This document shows, one piece after another, positions 54,222 to 64,000 of a stretch of 64,000 nt of DNA. Position 1 is the stretch's first letter. Each line of letters starts with the position of its first letter. Under the pieces are notes generated by a model that was not told where the DNA came from, searched no databases, and saw nothing but the letters and a program-made list of their open reading frames with translations. Source of the DNA: JALHSW01 sp963720675 (GTDB taxonomy: Bacteria; Actinomycetota; Acidimicrobiia; IMCC26256; PALSA-555); NCBI GenBank assembly GCA_963720675.1, contig CAVRGH010000010.1, forward strand, positions 992,001 to 1,056,000. The letters run 5' to 3'. Both the position numbers and the translations under genes were made by a program.

Positions 54222-55454
54222 GTGCTCACGCCGATGCGCGACCGCTACACCCGGCCGGACTGGGTCAGGCGGTGCAATGCGATGGCCGACGCCTGCGGCG
54301 GCGCGAACGGCGTCGTGCCCTTCACCGCCGACGACCTGCTCGCGACCGCAACGGCATCGACCGGCCTGGACGACTACGGCGACTTCGGCGACGGCGACTG
54401 GCGTTCACGCTTCGTGGCACTCGTCGAGGCCTGCAACGCTTCGGACCTCACCGTCGTCGGACGGCTCATGACGCGCGAAGAGCTGCTGCGGGCATTGCGG
54501 ACGCGCCTGCTCATGGCGCAACGCTGGCGGGCCGAGCCGTCGATGGCCGACGAGCGAATCGTCGCTCCCATCATCGTGACGGGACCGGCACGCTCGGGGA
54601 CGAGCATCCTCTTCGAGCTGCTCGGTCTCGACCCCACGCTGCGCAGCCCGCGAGCCGCCGACGCGCTGCATCCCGTTCCCCCGGCCGGGACCGACGACGC
54701 ACAGCGCCTCGCGATGGCCGAGTGCGAACAAGAGCTGTGGGCGGACGTGCAGCCCGAGTTCGCCGCGGTGCACGAGCTCCGCGCCGACCTCCCGGTCGAG
54801 TGCATCACGCTCAACCTCCCGTCGTTCGCGGGATCACACTGGTTCTTCGTGCTCCGGGAGCTCGGCGCGTGGATGCCCGACCTCGAGGCCGACTTCGCCT
54901 GGCACCGCGCGGTGCTGCAGACCCTGCAACACGGTCAGCCGCAGAGGTCGTGGGTGCTGAAGACGCCGGGCTACCTCATGGTCCTCGACGCGGTGCTCGC
55001 GGCATACCCCGACGCGCGTCTGATGCTCACCCATCGCGATCCCGCGCGCACGATGCCCTCGACCGTGAGCGCAACCGCGACCGTGCACTGGCTGCGCCGT
55101 GACGACGTCGACCTCGCCGGCCTGGTCGCCACCATCGGTGGCGCGTTCGGCGGCGCGCTCCTCGACGTGACCCGGCGGCGGTCGGACGGATGGATGGACG
55201 GCCGCTTCGGCGACATCCGCTTCCAGCAGCTGCTCGCCGAGCCGGTCGCGACGATCACCGGCGCCTTCGAACAGCTCGGCATCGGTCGGGACCCGAGCCG
55301 GGGGGTCGACATCGAGCGCTACCTCGCCCAGAAGCCCCAGGGGAAGTTCGGTGTGCACCGGTACACCGCCGAAGAATGGGGATTCGACTCGGAGGCCCTC
55401 CATCGAGAGCTCCGCCCGTACACCGACTTCTTCGACGTCGAGCTCGAGGCGTGA
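54222..55454 (+). CDS. Sulfotransferase family protein
   Basis: A 410-residue PAPS-dependent sulfotransferase-type protein. The 5'-phosphosulfate loop is VTGPARSGTSILFELL near residue 123, and the 3'-phosphate motif is LMLTHRDPARTMPSTVS near residue 270 with its Arg and Ser. Such actinobacterial proteins sulfate lipids or polyketides; the acceptor is unknown. The start follows the leaderless promoter. The 193 bp to the cyclase gene hold a possible promoter and a small inverted repeat. Confidence 0.85.
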   Translation: MLTPMRDRYTRPDWVRRCNAMADACGGANGVVPFTADDLLATATASTGLDDYGDFGDGDWRSRFVALVEACNASDLTVVGRLMTREELLRALRTRLLMAQRWRAEPSMADERIVAPIIVTGPARSGTSILFELLGLDPTLRSPRAADALHPVPPAGTDDAQRLAMAECEQELWADVQPEFAAVHELRADLPVECITLNLPSFAGSHWFFVLRELGAWMPDLEADFAWHRAVLQTLQHGQPQRSWVLKTPGYLMVLDAVLAAYPDARLMLTHRDPARTMPSTVSATATVHWLRRDDVDLAGLVATIGGAFGGALLDVTRRRSDGWMDGRFGDIRFQQLLAEPVATITGAFEQLGIGRDPSRGVDIERYLAQKPQGKFGVHRYTAEEWGFDSEALHRELRPYTDFFDVELEA

Positions 55455-55554
55455 CCGCGCCTTGCCGAGCGGTGGCGCGAACGGGTCAGCACCCCGGCAT
55501 GTGACGGTCTCGCGCCATTTCTGGTTCCGTGGCGGGTTCCCCCACCCTGCCTCC

Positions 55555-55584
55555 TAGGGTCTCGCTGCAGGTTTCCGGAACCTG
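55555..55584 (+). promoter_or_regulatory. Possible promoter TAGGGT and inverted repeat before the cyclase gene
   Basis: TAGGGT at 55555-55560 fits TANNNT. CAGGTT-N5-AACCTG at 55568-55584 lies where transcription would begin and could be an operator. The AGGAGG ribosome site at 55632-55637 precedes a TTG start at 55648. Confidence 0.3.
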
Positions 55585-55647
55585 ACACCCGCGCGTCGGG
55601 CCCCGTATCAGGAGCAGCGTGGCACGAACCAACAGGAGGACGCTCTG

Positions 55648-58600
55648 TTGAGCGCAACCGTCGGCATCAACGTCGTCTTCACCGATCTCGTCGGCTCCAC
55701 CCAGATGTCATCTCGGCTCGGACCGAAGGCGACCGAGGACCTCCGCCAGATCCACTTCGGGCTGCTGCGTTCCGCGATGGAGTCGCAGGGCGGCACCGAG
55801 GTGAAGAACCTCGGCGACGGGCTCATGGTCGTGTTCCCGAGCCTGTCCTCCGCGCTCGACGGCTGCGTCACGATGCAGCAGGCCATCGAACGCCACAACT
55901 CCAGCGGCAAGGAGCCGCTCGGGGTGCGCGTCGGGTTCTCGACCGGCGACGCGACCGAGGAGGACAGCGACTACTTCGGCGAGCCCGTGGTCGAAGCCGC
56001 GCGCCTGTCCGCGAAGTGCGAAGCCGGACAGATCATCACGACCGAGCTCGTCTCGATGATGGCGCGCAAGACCGATCACACCTTCGAGAGCATCGGGGAG
56101 CTCGAGCTCCGCGGCGTCCCCGAGCCGGTGCCCGCGGTGACGCTCCTGTGGGAGCCGATGCAGGTCGAGGGCGCGGTCCCGTTGCCCGACCGGCTCAAAC
56201 CGGACATGGTCCAGGCGCTCGCCGGTCGTACCGCCGAGATGGGCGCGCTCACCCAGGCGTTCAAGGCAGCCGAAGGGGGCGAACGACGGCTCACGTTCCT
56301 CGCGGGCGAACCGGGGATCGGCAAGACCCGCCTCAGCGCCGAGCTGGCGACCCAGGTGCACGGTCGGGGCGCGGTCGTGCTGTACGGCCGAGCCGACGAG
56401 GAGCTCACCGTCCCCTACCAGCCGTGGGTCGAGGCCATCACCTACCTGCTCGACGCCGCGCCGGCGGAGCTGGTCGAGGAGGCGGTCCGGTTGCACGGTC
56501 CGGAGCTGGCGACGCTCGTGCCGAACCTCCGGCGCCGCTACCCGGACCTGGCGACCCCGCACTCCACCGACCCCGAGACCGAGCGCTACTTGTTGCTGCA
56601 GGCGGTCACCGGCACGATCTCGCTCGTCGCGGCCGACGCCCCGGTCTTGATCGTGCTCGACGATCTCCACTGGGCCGGCAAGCCGACCATGACGATGCTG
56701 CGCCACGTGCTCACCAACATGGCGGCGACCCCGCTGATGATCGTGGGCACGTACCGCGACTCCGATCTCGAGACCGGCCATCCCCTCATCGAGACCGTCG
56801 CGGCGCTGCGACGGGAGCAGGGCGTCGAGCAGCTCCAGATCCGGGGACTCGACGACCTGGAGATGATCGCCCTCGCCGAAGCGAGCGCAGGCCATGAGCT
56901 CGACGACCGGACCCGGGCCATGGCGGTGCTGTTGCGCCAGGAGTCGGCCGGCAACCCGTTCTTCGCGCACGAGATCCTCCGCAACCTGGTCGAGTCGGGT
57001 GACCTCGTCCTCGGCGACGACGGCCGGTGGATGGTCGAGAAGGACTTCGAGGAGCTCTCGATCCCCCAGAGCGTCCGCGACGTCGTCGGCCAGCGCATCG
57101 CGCGGATGGGCGAGGACATCCAGAAGACCCTGAGCGCCGCGGCCGTGATCGGGCGCGACTTCGAGCTGGCCCTGCTCGCGGAGGTCACCGGCACCGACGA
57201 GGACGACCTCCTCGACCTCCTCGAGGCCGCCACCGCGGCGGGCATCCTCGTCGAGGTCCCCGGCGGCGACGAGTGCTTCCGGTTCCAGCACACCCTGGCC
57301 CGCCAGACGCTCGAAGCCGGGCTGAGCGAAGGTCGGCGGCGGCGCATGCACCGCAAGGTCGCCGAAGGAATCGAGGCCACCTGCGGCGACGACCCGGGCG
57401 ACCGGGTCGGCGAGCTCGCCACCCACTGGTTCGCGGCGACCGCGTCGGTCGACGGCGACAAGGTCACCCGATACGCGCCGGCTCGCGGGTCAGCGCGCCG
57501 AGGCCGGCCTCGCACCAGACGAGGCGATCCGCTGGTTCACCATGGCCCTCGAGAACCTCGACCTCGCCGACGGACCCGACGACCAGACCCGCGCCGAGCT
57601 CCTGGTCGACCTCGGGACCTCGCAGAAGCACGCGGGCGACGCCACGTATCGCCAGACCCTGCTCGACGCGAGCGCCCTCGCTGCAGCGCGTCGGCGACCT
57701 CCGCCTCATGGTCGCCGCCGCACTGTCCAACCACCGTGGGTTCAACAGCAAGTTCGGCACGCAGGACGAGGAGCGGATCGCCGTCCTCCAGGCCGCATTG
57801 GACGCCGTCGGCAACGATCCCAGTACCGACCGGGCGCTGCTGCTGGCCACGCTCACCAGCGAGCTCGAGTACGCCGCGCCCGTTCGAGGAGCGCGTGGCC
57901 CTCATCGACGAGGCGATCGCGATCGGCGCGATCCGTCGACGATCCGTCGACGCTCGCGACCGTCCTCAACCACTTCTGCATGAGCTTCGCGGTCCCGCAT
58001 ACGCTCGACGCCCGACGCGACGCCGCCGCCGAAGCGACCGCCATCGCCGAACGGCTCGGCGATCCCACGCTGGGGTTCTGGGCCGCGATCGGTGCCTTCC
58101 AGGTCGCGGTCGGTGCCGGCTCCCCCACCGGCATCCGCGACTCGCTCGAGCGCCTCGGCGCGGCGGCCGACGAGATCGGCAGGCCCTCGTTCCACTGGAT
58201 CGCCGGGAACCTCCGGAACGTGATCACCGCCGTCACGGAAGGCCCCGAAGCCTCGGAGGCCCTCGCGACCGAGAACTTCGCGATCGGCAGCGACGCCGGC
58301 GAGCCCGACGCGTTCGACTACTTCGCGTTCAGCATCATGACCGCTCGCTGGATCCAGGGCCGTGGCGCGGAGGTCGTCGATCAGGTCCGCCAGGCGGTCG
58401 TCGACAACCCCGCGGTCGCAACGGTCGCCGCCGTGCTGGCCGAGTTCCTCTCGCAGGGTGGCGCCGACGACGAAGCCCGCGCGTTGCTCCACGAGCAGGC
58501 CGCACGCGACTTCGAGTACCCGATCAACAACGCCTGGTCGGCCACCCCGCTCGGGTGGGCGAGGATCGCGGACCACCTCGACGACGCCACCGGGGCCGAG

Positions 58601-58946
58601 ACGCTCTACGCCATCCTCGCCCCCTGGGCCGGCCAGATCGCCTGCAACCGGATCTTCGCCCAGGGCCCGGTCGACGGTGGCCTGGGGCGACTGGCGCGGC
58701 TGCTCGGCCGCTACGAGGAGGCCGAGGCGTTCTTCACCGCGGCCGAGGAGCAGTCCATGGCACTGGGCGCGGACATCTTCACCGCGCAGGACGATGTGTC
58801 GCGGGCGAAGCTCGCCGCGAGCGCGCGACGATCACGCCGAAGCCGTTCGGTACGCGACCCGGGCACTCGAGAGCGCCCGGGAGCACGGTTTCGGCGACGT
58901 CGAGCGTCGCGCGAGCGCGCTCCTCGAGGCTCTCGCCGGCGCCTGA
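55648..58946 (+). CDS. Class III adenylate/guanylate cyclase-AAA ATPase-TPR protein, five frameshifts
   Basis: About 1097 residues after repair. Residues 1-175 are a class III cyclase domain with metal Asp13 (VFTDLVGST) and Asp57 (VKNLGDGLMVVF); the usual VNxAAR reads VVEAAR, so the transition-state Asn is Glu. An ATPase domain follows with Walker A LAGEPGIGKTRL and Walker B VLIVLDDLHWAG. The C-terminal 450 residues are TPR-like helical repeats. Frames change by one extra base at about 57478, 57680, 57881, 57934 and 58807, all in the TPR part, and the protein ends ASALLEALAGA at 58946. It is a large signal-transduction regulator; whether it makes cyclic nucleotide is uncertain. TTG start with an AGGAGG site. 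Confidence 0.85.
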
Positions 58947-58961
58947 CGACCGAGGATCGAC

Positions 58962-60288
58962 CTACTGCGTGAGCTCCACGTCGACGACGTTCTTCGGGTT
59001 GCAGTCGAACGTCCCCGGCTTCTTCGGGTGGACCCGGACGAACTTGCCGCCCTGCACCTGGAGCAGGGTGTAGCACCCGCTCGGTGTCCGGGCACCGATG
59101 TCGGTGGCCGCGAGCATGCCGCCGGCGTCGAAGTTCTTCGTCTTCGACAGCCCCTCGAGGATCTTCGCCCGCGTGATGCCGTTGACCCCGTCCTGCGCCA
59201 CGATCTCGTCGACCACCTGCTTGAAGAGCATGCCGGCCGCCCAACCCGTCTCACCGAACGCGTCGGCGTTGTCGATGCCGACGTACTTGATGTAGCTCTT
59301 CAGCGCGGCGTTGCTCTTCGTCTCGTCGAGCGGCAACGTGTTGAGGAAGGAGTACTGGTCCTCGACGTCGGCGCCGCCAGCGGTCAGGAACTCGTCGCTG
59401 TAGCAGGAGCGCGAGCAGTCCCAGACCTTCACCTCGCTCAGCCCCTGCAGCTTCGCCTCCTTGCGCATCGCGACCACCTGGGCGTACCCGGCGAGTGAGT
59501 ACAGGTACGAGACGCCATCGGCCTTCGCCGCCGCGACGATCGGGGTCAACGAGCTCTGCGGCGCACGTGCCGACACTCCGTAGAAGCCCTCGCCGTCGAG
59601 CCCGACACCGAGCTGCTCGACGGCGTCGCAGTGCACCTGTCCTGTCGTCTCGGTCGATTTGAGATCGGACGGCCCCACGCAGATCCCGTGGAGATCCTTG
59701 TTCTGTGAGACGTAGTACCGGACCTGACCCATCGCGGACCGGTAGGTCTGCGTCGGGTCGTCCTTGGTGGTGCAGTCGAGCTGCGGCGGACTGACCGAGT
59801 ACGACACCGGCGAGCACTGGTGGACGAGCTCCTGCGAGAAGGTGTTGATGTCGGGCAGCCCGGTCGCCGTACCGGTCGAGTCCTTGCAACCGACCATGTC
59901 GTCGACGTTGTTCATGAAGACGACCGCAGTCCCGACCATCGCGAGGTCCTCGTTGCACGCCGTGATCGTGGCGTTGCGCGCCTCGTCGGCGTTCAGTCGC
60001 GAGTCGATGAAGTCGATGACGAGCTTGCGGCCGGCAATTCCACCCTTGCCGTTGACGAACTTCGCGTACGCCGCGCATGGCGTCGACCTGGCTCTTGAAC
60101 TGACCCGGCGAGAGCGGGTTGTCGACGTCCGCGATCACCGCCACCCGGATCTGGTCCTTGGTGATGCCGATCTCACCGGCGGACGGCTTCTCGCTCTGCG
60201 CCCCGGCCGGCGCGACTGCGACCAGCAACGACGCTGCCAGCAACGCTGCGAGCAACACGGCCTGCACGGCCTTGCGGTTCGACTTCAT
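58962..60288 (-). CDS. Branched-chain-type ABC transporter substrate-binding protein, one frameshift
   Basis: A 441-residue repaired periplasmic-binding protein of the Peripla_BP_6 (LivJ-like) type. The signal peptide is MKSNRKAVQAVLLAALLAA with likely cleavage after PAGA. EIGITKDQIRVAVIADVDN starts the domain, and GKGGIAGRKLVIDFIDSRL, GVSYLYSLAGYAQVVAMRKEA and GETGWAAGMLFKQVVDEI are typical. Several Cys may form disulfides. The frame changes at about 60072 by one extra G between ATGCGC and GCGTACGCG. No permease or ATPase genes are adjacent. It is convergent with the cyclase gene, 15 bp away. Confidence 0.87.
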
Positions 60289-60361
60289 CGACTCCCCCTC
60301 GGATCGTCGGGGGAACGTAACAGAGCGACCGCCGGCCCATGGCGCGCGATCATGACCGGCG

Positions 60362-61210
60362 GTGGACCCGGACGCAGCCCTCGAGGCCCTCTATGGTGCC
60401 GCGCCCGAAGCGTTCGTGCCCACCCGGACCCGTCTGGTCGCTGAGCTCCGCGCCGCCGGGGCGGCGGAGGCCGCGGCGAGCCTCCAACGACTCCGGCGAC
60501 CGCCGCTGGCGGCGTGGGCCGTGAACCAAGCCGCGCGCCGGGAACCCGAGGCGCTCGCCGAGCTGTTCGCCGCCACCCACGACCTCGCGGTCGCGCAGCG
60601 CGAAACGCTCGCGGGAACGGCCGGCTCCGAGGAGCTACGAACCGCGACGCGTCGCCGGCACGATCTGCTCGGCACGCTCGCCGACGCCGCGATCAGCGCA
60701 CTCGCCGGCCACGCGCCGAAGCCGGCAACCCACCGGGACGCGATCACCGACACCTTCGACGCCGCCACGCTCGATCCGGATGCCGCGGAGGCGCTCCGCG
60801 CCGGCCGGATCACGCAACCCCTCGTCGCGCCGGCGACCTTCGGTCCGCTCGATACCCCCACCCCTCCCCGGATGCCATCTTCCCGCCCGGCCCGCCGACC
60901 CTCGGCACGTCAGATCGCCAAGGCCGAGCGCGACCTCGAGACCGCCCGGCGCGATGCGGAACAGGCCGCCCGAGCCGCAGAGACTGCGGAGTCCGAGGTC
61001 GTGAGCGCCGACCTCGCCACCGAGAGCGCGCTGTCGCACCTGCAAGAGGTGGACCGAGCACGCGATCGTGCACGCGACGAGCTCTCGAGCGCGAGCTCGA
61101 GACTCACGGCCGCGCAGCGCGCGGCGATCACGGCACGCACCGCTCTGGACGAGGCGATCCGCGCCGTCGCGGCGCGCGAGGCCGCGCTCGCCGACGTGCG
61201 CGGGGAGTGA
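60362..61210 (+). CDS. Coiled-coil protein of unknown function
   Basis: A 282-residue Ala/Arg-rich helical protein. Residues 1-160 are compact and helical (PLAAWAVNQAARREPEALAEL, HDLLGTLADAAISALAG). After a Pro-rich hinge (about 163-180), residues 185-280 form a strong coiled coil with a heptad of Ala, Glu and Arg. Similar proteins starting with an ALYGAAPEAFVPTR-like segment occur in actinobacteria without assigned function. GTG start at 60362. Confidence 0.72.
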   Translation: MDPDAALEALYGAAPEAFVPTRTRLVAELRAAGAAEAAASLQRLRRPPLAAWAVNQAARREPEALAELFAATHDLAVAQRETLAGTAGSEELRTATRRRHDLLGTLADAAISALAGHAPKPATHRDAITDTFDAATLDPDAAEALRAGRITQPLVAPATFGPLDTPTPPRMPSSRPARRPSARQIAKAERDLETARRDAEQAARAAETAESEVVSADLATESALSHLQEVDRARDRARDELSSASSRLTAAQRAAITARTALDEAIRAVAAREAALADVRGE

Positions 61211-61320
61211 ACCGGCGGCTCGGCGTCGCTTCCGCCCGAGGCCGGCCGTCCGTCCGCCGACCAGGCCCACGCTCTCTGGCTGGCGCCGGGCACACCTCGC
61301 CCTGCTACACCTGACGTTTG

Positions 61321-62379
61321 GTGGATGAGGGGATCCCGCTCGACGCGGCAATCGCGCTCGACGACGCGAGGCTCGCAGAGGGCCTCGGGCGCTGGCTGGC
61401 GCACCACCGCGACGTCGACCACGTGACGGTCGACGAGCTGGTACGCCCAACGGTCGGGTACTCGAGCATCACGGTCCTGTTCCGCGCCCGCTGGGAGCGC
61501 GACCGGCCCGAGACCGAGCACCTGGTGTTGCGCATGGGCCCCGCCCGGGCCGGTCTCCACCCCGACTACGACCTCGCGGTGCAGCACGCCGCGCAGGAGG
61601 CCGCCGGCACCGCCGGCGTCGCCGTCGCGGCACCGCTCGTGACCGAGCTCGATCCCACCTGGCTCGGCGCGCCGTTCACGGTCATGCCGCGCGTCGACGG
61701 TCACATCATCGGCGAGGTGCCGGCGTTCGACCCCTGGGTCGAAGGGCTCGGAGCGGCCGGACAGGCCGAGCTCCACGAACGGTTCCTCGACACCCTCGGC
61801 TGCATCCACGGGGCGGCAGTCGAACCGGCTGCCGCAGCCGGTGTGCCGATCCGCGACGATCTGGCGGAGCTGGCCCACTGGGACGAGTACCTCCAGTGGT
61901 CTTCGGACGGAGCACCCGTGCCCGCGCTCACCGATGCCCTCGACTGGTGCCGAGCCCACGCCCCGGAACGCAACCCCGCCGCTCGGCCCGTGCTCTGCTG
62001 GGGGGACGTGCGATTCGGCAACGTGGTGTTCGGCGACGACCTCCGGCCGCGGGCCGTCCTGGACTGGGACATGACCGTGATCGGGGCGCGGGAGCACGAC
62101 GTCGCCTGGTTCACGGCCCTCACCTCGACGATCGTCTCGATGACCGGTCGGCGCGTCGAGGGCTTTCCCGACCGGGACGACACCATCGCTCGCTACGAGG
62201 AGCTCACCGGCCGGGCGCTGCAGGACTTCGACTGGTACGAGACCTTTGCGTTGGTGCGCAGCACCGCGATCATGACGCGCATCGGGTACCTCGCCCGAGC
62301 AGCCGGCGAGCAGCAGATGATGGACATCGAGGACAACCCGCTCCTGGACCTGCTGCGCGAACGGACCGCGAACCGGTGA
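61321..62379 (+). CDS. Phosphotransferase (APH/ACAD10-like kinase fold)
   Basis: A 352-residue aminoglycoside-phosphotransferase-fold protein. The catalytic loop is LCWGDVRFGNVVF, where the usual HGD reads WGD, a form common in the actinobacterial ACAD10-like subgroup; the metal-binding motif is VLDWDMTVIG. These proteins usually lie beside acyl-CoA enzymes and may phosphorylate hydroxyacyl groups rather than antibiotics. Its TGA overlaps the GTG of the downstream acyl-CoA ligase gene (GTGA), strongly supporting a joint pathway. Confidence 0.85.
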   Translation: MDEGIPLDAAIALDDARLAEGLGRWLAHHRDVDHVTVDELVRPTVGYSSITVLFRARWERDRPETEHLVLRMGPARAGLHPDYDLAVQHAAQEAAGTAGVAVAAPLVTELDPTWLGAPFTVMPRVDGHIIGEVPAFDPWVEGLGAAGQAELHERFLDTLGCIHGAAVEPAAAAGVPIRDDLAELAHWDEYLQWSSDGAPVPALTDALDWCRAHAPERNPAARPVLCWGDVRFGNVVFGDDLRPRAVLDWDMTVIGAREHDVAWFTALTSTIVSMTGRRVEGFPDRDDTIARYEELTGRALQDFDWYETFALVRSTAIMTRIGYLARAAGEQQMMDIEDNPLLDLLRERTANR

Positions 62380-64000
62380 CGGACACGACGACCGGCAACC
62401 GCGCGAACACGGTGGCGGCACTCCTGGCGCGGCGTGCGGACGACGACACGACCGGAATCATCGTCGACGACCACTCCTGGACCTGGCGGGAGGTGGTCAC
62501 CGAGAGCGAGCGGTGGGCCGGGGCCCTCGAGGCCCTGCGGCCTGCCACCGGCCCGTTCCACGTCGGCGTGCTGCTCGGGAACCTCCCCGAGTACCTGTTC
62601 GCGCTCTTCGGTGCCGCCCGCATCGGCGCAGTCACCGTCGGGATCAACGAGACCCGCCGTGGTGCGGAGCTCGCGCCGCGACATCCGCCACACCGATTGC
62701 ATCGCCGTGCTCACCGATGAGCCCCACGCTCCGTTGCTCGCCGGCCTCGACCTCGGTGACACGTTGGTGCTCGACATCGGGAACGGGGACTGGCAGACCC
62801 GGCTCGCGACCGCGCCACCCCTCGAAGCCGTCGACGTTCGTCCCGAAGACGTGTTCATCCTCATCTTCACCTCGGGGTCCACCAGCGCACCCAAGGCGGT
62901 GAAGCTCTCGCACGCTCGGGCGGCCCGCGTGGCGAACGGGTCGACCTGGTTCACGCCCGACGACGTCCTCTACTGCGCGATGCCGCTGTTCCACGGGAAC
63001 GCGCTCAACGCGATCGTGTTCCCGGCGTTGGCGTCGGGTGCGGCGATCGCGCTGCGCGAACGCTTCTCGGCCTCGCAGTTCATGCCTGATGTCCGCCGGT
63101 ACGGGGCGACGTACTTCAGCACCGTCGGACGCGCGCTCGCATACATCCTCGCTACCCCCGAGTCGCCGCAGGACCGTGAGCACCGGGTGACGTACGGGCT
63201 CGCACCGGAGTCGTCACCACGCGACATGCGTGCGTTCAAGCAGCGCTTCGGGATCCCGTGCGTGGCGGGATACGGCTCGAGCGAGAACGTCATCATCATG
63301 GAGCCGCGCCCCGGCCTCCCGAAGGACGCGCTCGGTGTCCCCCAGGCAGGGGTCGACGCAGCAGTGGTCGATCCTGAGACCGGCGACGAGCGAGCGGCGG
63401 CCCGCTTCGACACCGACGGCAAGCTCCTGAACGGCGCGGAGGCCATCGGCGAGATCGTCGGCCGCAACGTCGTCGACCGGTTCGAGGGCTACTACAACAA
63501 TCCGGAAGCCGAGGCGGAGCGCACGCGCAACGGCTGGTACTGGTCCGGCGACCTCGGGTACCGCGACGAGGCCGGCGTCTTCTACTTCGCCGGCCGCGCC
63601 GGCGAGTGGCTCCGCGTCGACTCGGAGAACTTCGCGACCGCGCCCGTCGAGCGCATCCTCGGCCGCTTTCCGGGGGCGAGCGGCGTGGCGGTGTATGCGG
63701 TCCCCGACGAGCGCACGGCCGACGACCAGATCATGGCCGCGCTCGAGCTCGAGGCGGACACGCGAGTTCGACCCCGCCGCCTTCGGCGCCTTCCTCGCGG
63801 CGCAGCCCGATCTCGGCACCAAGTGGGCGCCCCGCTACGTACGGATCACGACCTTGCCCGTCGGCGCGACGAACAAGGTCGACAAGCGGCCACTGCGAGC
63901 CGAGCGGTGGTACACCGACGATCCCCTGTACTGGCGGTCCGCACCGAACTCGGAGTACCACCCCTTCACCCGCGACGACCTCACCGCGCTCGAGGCCCGC
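62376..64000 (+). CDS. AMP-dependent acyl-CoA synthetase, 3' end outside window, two frameshifts
   Basis: A partial ANL-superfamily ligase activating a carboxylic acid to acyl-CoA through an acyl-adenylate. The P-loop is LIFTSGSTSAPKAVKLSH, motif A5-like GYGSSENVIIMEP follows, and NGWYWSGDLGYRDEAGVFYFAGRAGEWLRVDSEN holds the adenylate Asp and hinge. The C-terminal domain (TKWAPRYVRITTLPVGATNKVDKRPL) with the catalytic Lys is still reached. The frame changes by one extra C at about 62675 and again at about 63763. It overlaps the kinase-fold gene by 4 bp. The substrate is unknown, and the stop lies beyond 64000. Confidence 0.9.

Noticed and set aside
61321..62379. Antibiotic-resistance aminoglycoside kinase
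   Set aside because: It has the APH fold but with WGD in the catalytic loop, and it is translationally coupled to an acyl-CoA ligase; the context fits lipid or acyl metabolism, not resistance.

Overview
This 64 kb window is high-GC (about 70 percent by eye) actinobacterial chromosome. A WhiB regulator, an F420-type LLM oxidoreductase, multi-copy-type DUF222/HNH genes, frequent GTG starts and many start codons preceded at 6-9 nt by a TAGGCT/TAGCCT-like hexamer all point to Actinomycetota. The mix of lipid-catabolism genes and the EncFtn/encapsulin pair would fit an uncultured member of the Acidimicrobiia, but that placement is inference. I saw no tRNA, rRNA, insertion sequence or CRISPR array. 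One structured RNA is certain: the RNase P RNA at 24821-25243 (minus).

Layout. 0-8 kb: DoxX membrane protein, an amidohydrolase, a small Cys-rich protein, a decayed HNH gene, then a minus-strand run of an acyl-CoA dehydrogenase, trpD, two zinc-ribbon proteins and a NYN-domain nuclease. 8-17 kb: whiB, a cation exchanger, an acyl-CoA dehydrogenase/MaoC/acyl-CoA dehydrogenase catabolic operon, and PhyH, LDH-like and L-2-hydroxyglutarate oxidase genes. 17-25 kb: haem-binding protein, an ABC-2 type transporter, a cupredoxin, and a TetR-controlled heterodimeric ABC exporter with a clear operator, followed by rnpB. 25-33 kb: GNAT, SDR, bioB, a phosphatase/membrane protein/RNase HI/zinc-ribbon operon and a class A penicillin-binding protein. 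33-40 kb: a large AddAB-like nuclease-helicase pair. 40-47 kb: VOC and LLM enzymes, a perfect 40-bp palindrome, a 2-hydroxyacid dehydrogenase and assorted small enzymes. 47-54 kb: pirin, the EncFtn-encapsulin iron-storage operon, then a tightly coupled hydrolase/FAD oxidoreductase/DUF1365/cyclopropane-synthase operon for lipid modification. 54-64 kb: sulfotransferase, adenylate cyclase-ATPase-TPR protein, a branched-chain-type substrate-binding protein, a coiled-coil protein, and a phosphotransferase coupled to an acyl-CoA ligase that runs off the window.

The most striking property is technical or evolutionary. At least 25 reading-frame breaks were found, and every one is explained by a single extra base. 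Gene lengths return to a multiple of three after removing exactly the counted insertions. Most affected genes look otherwise intact, so sequence or assembly error is the leading explanation; only the HNH gene (six breaks) is a strong candidate for true decay. Products of the affected genes are described after conceptual removal of the extra base.
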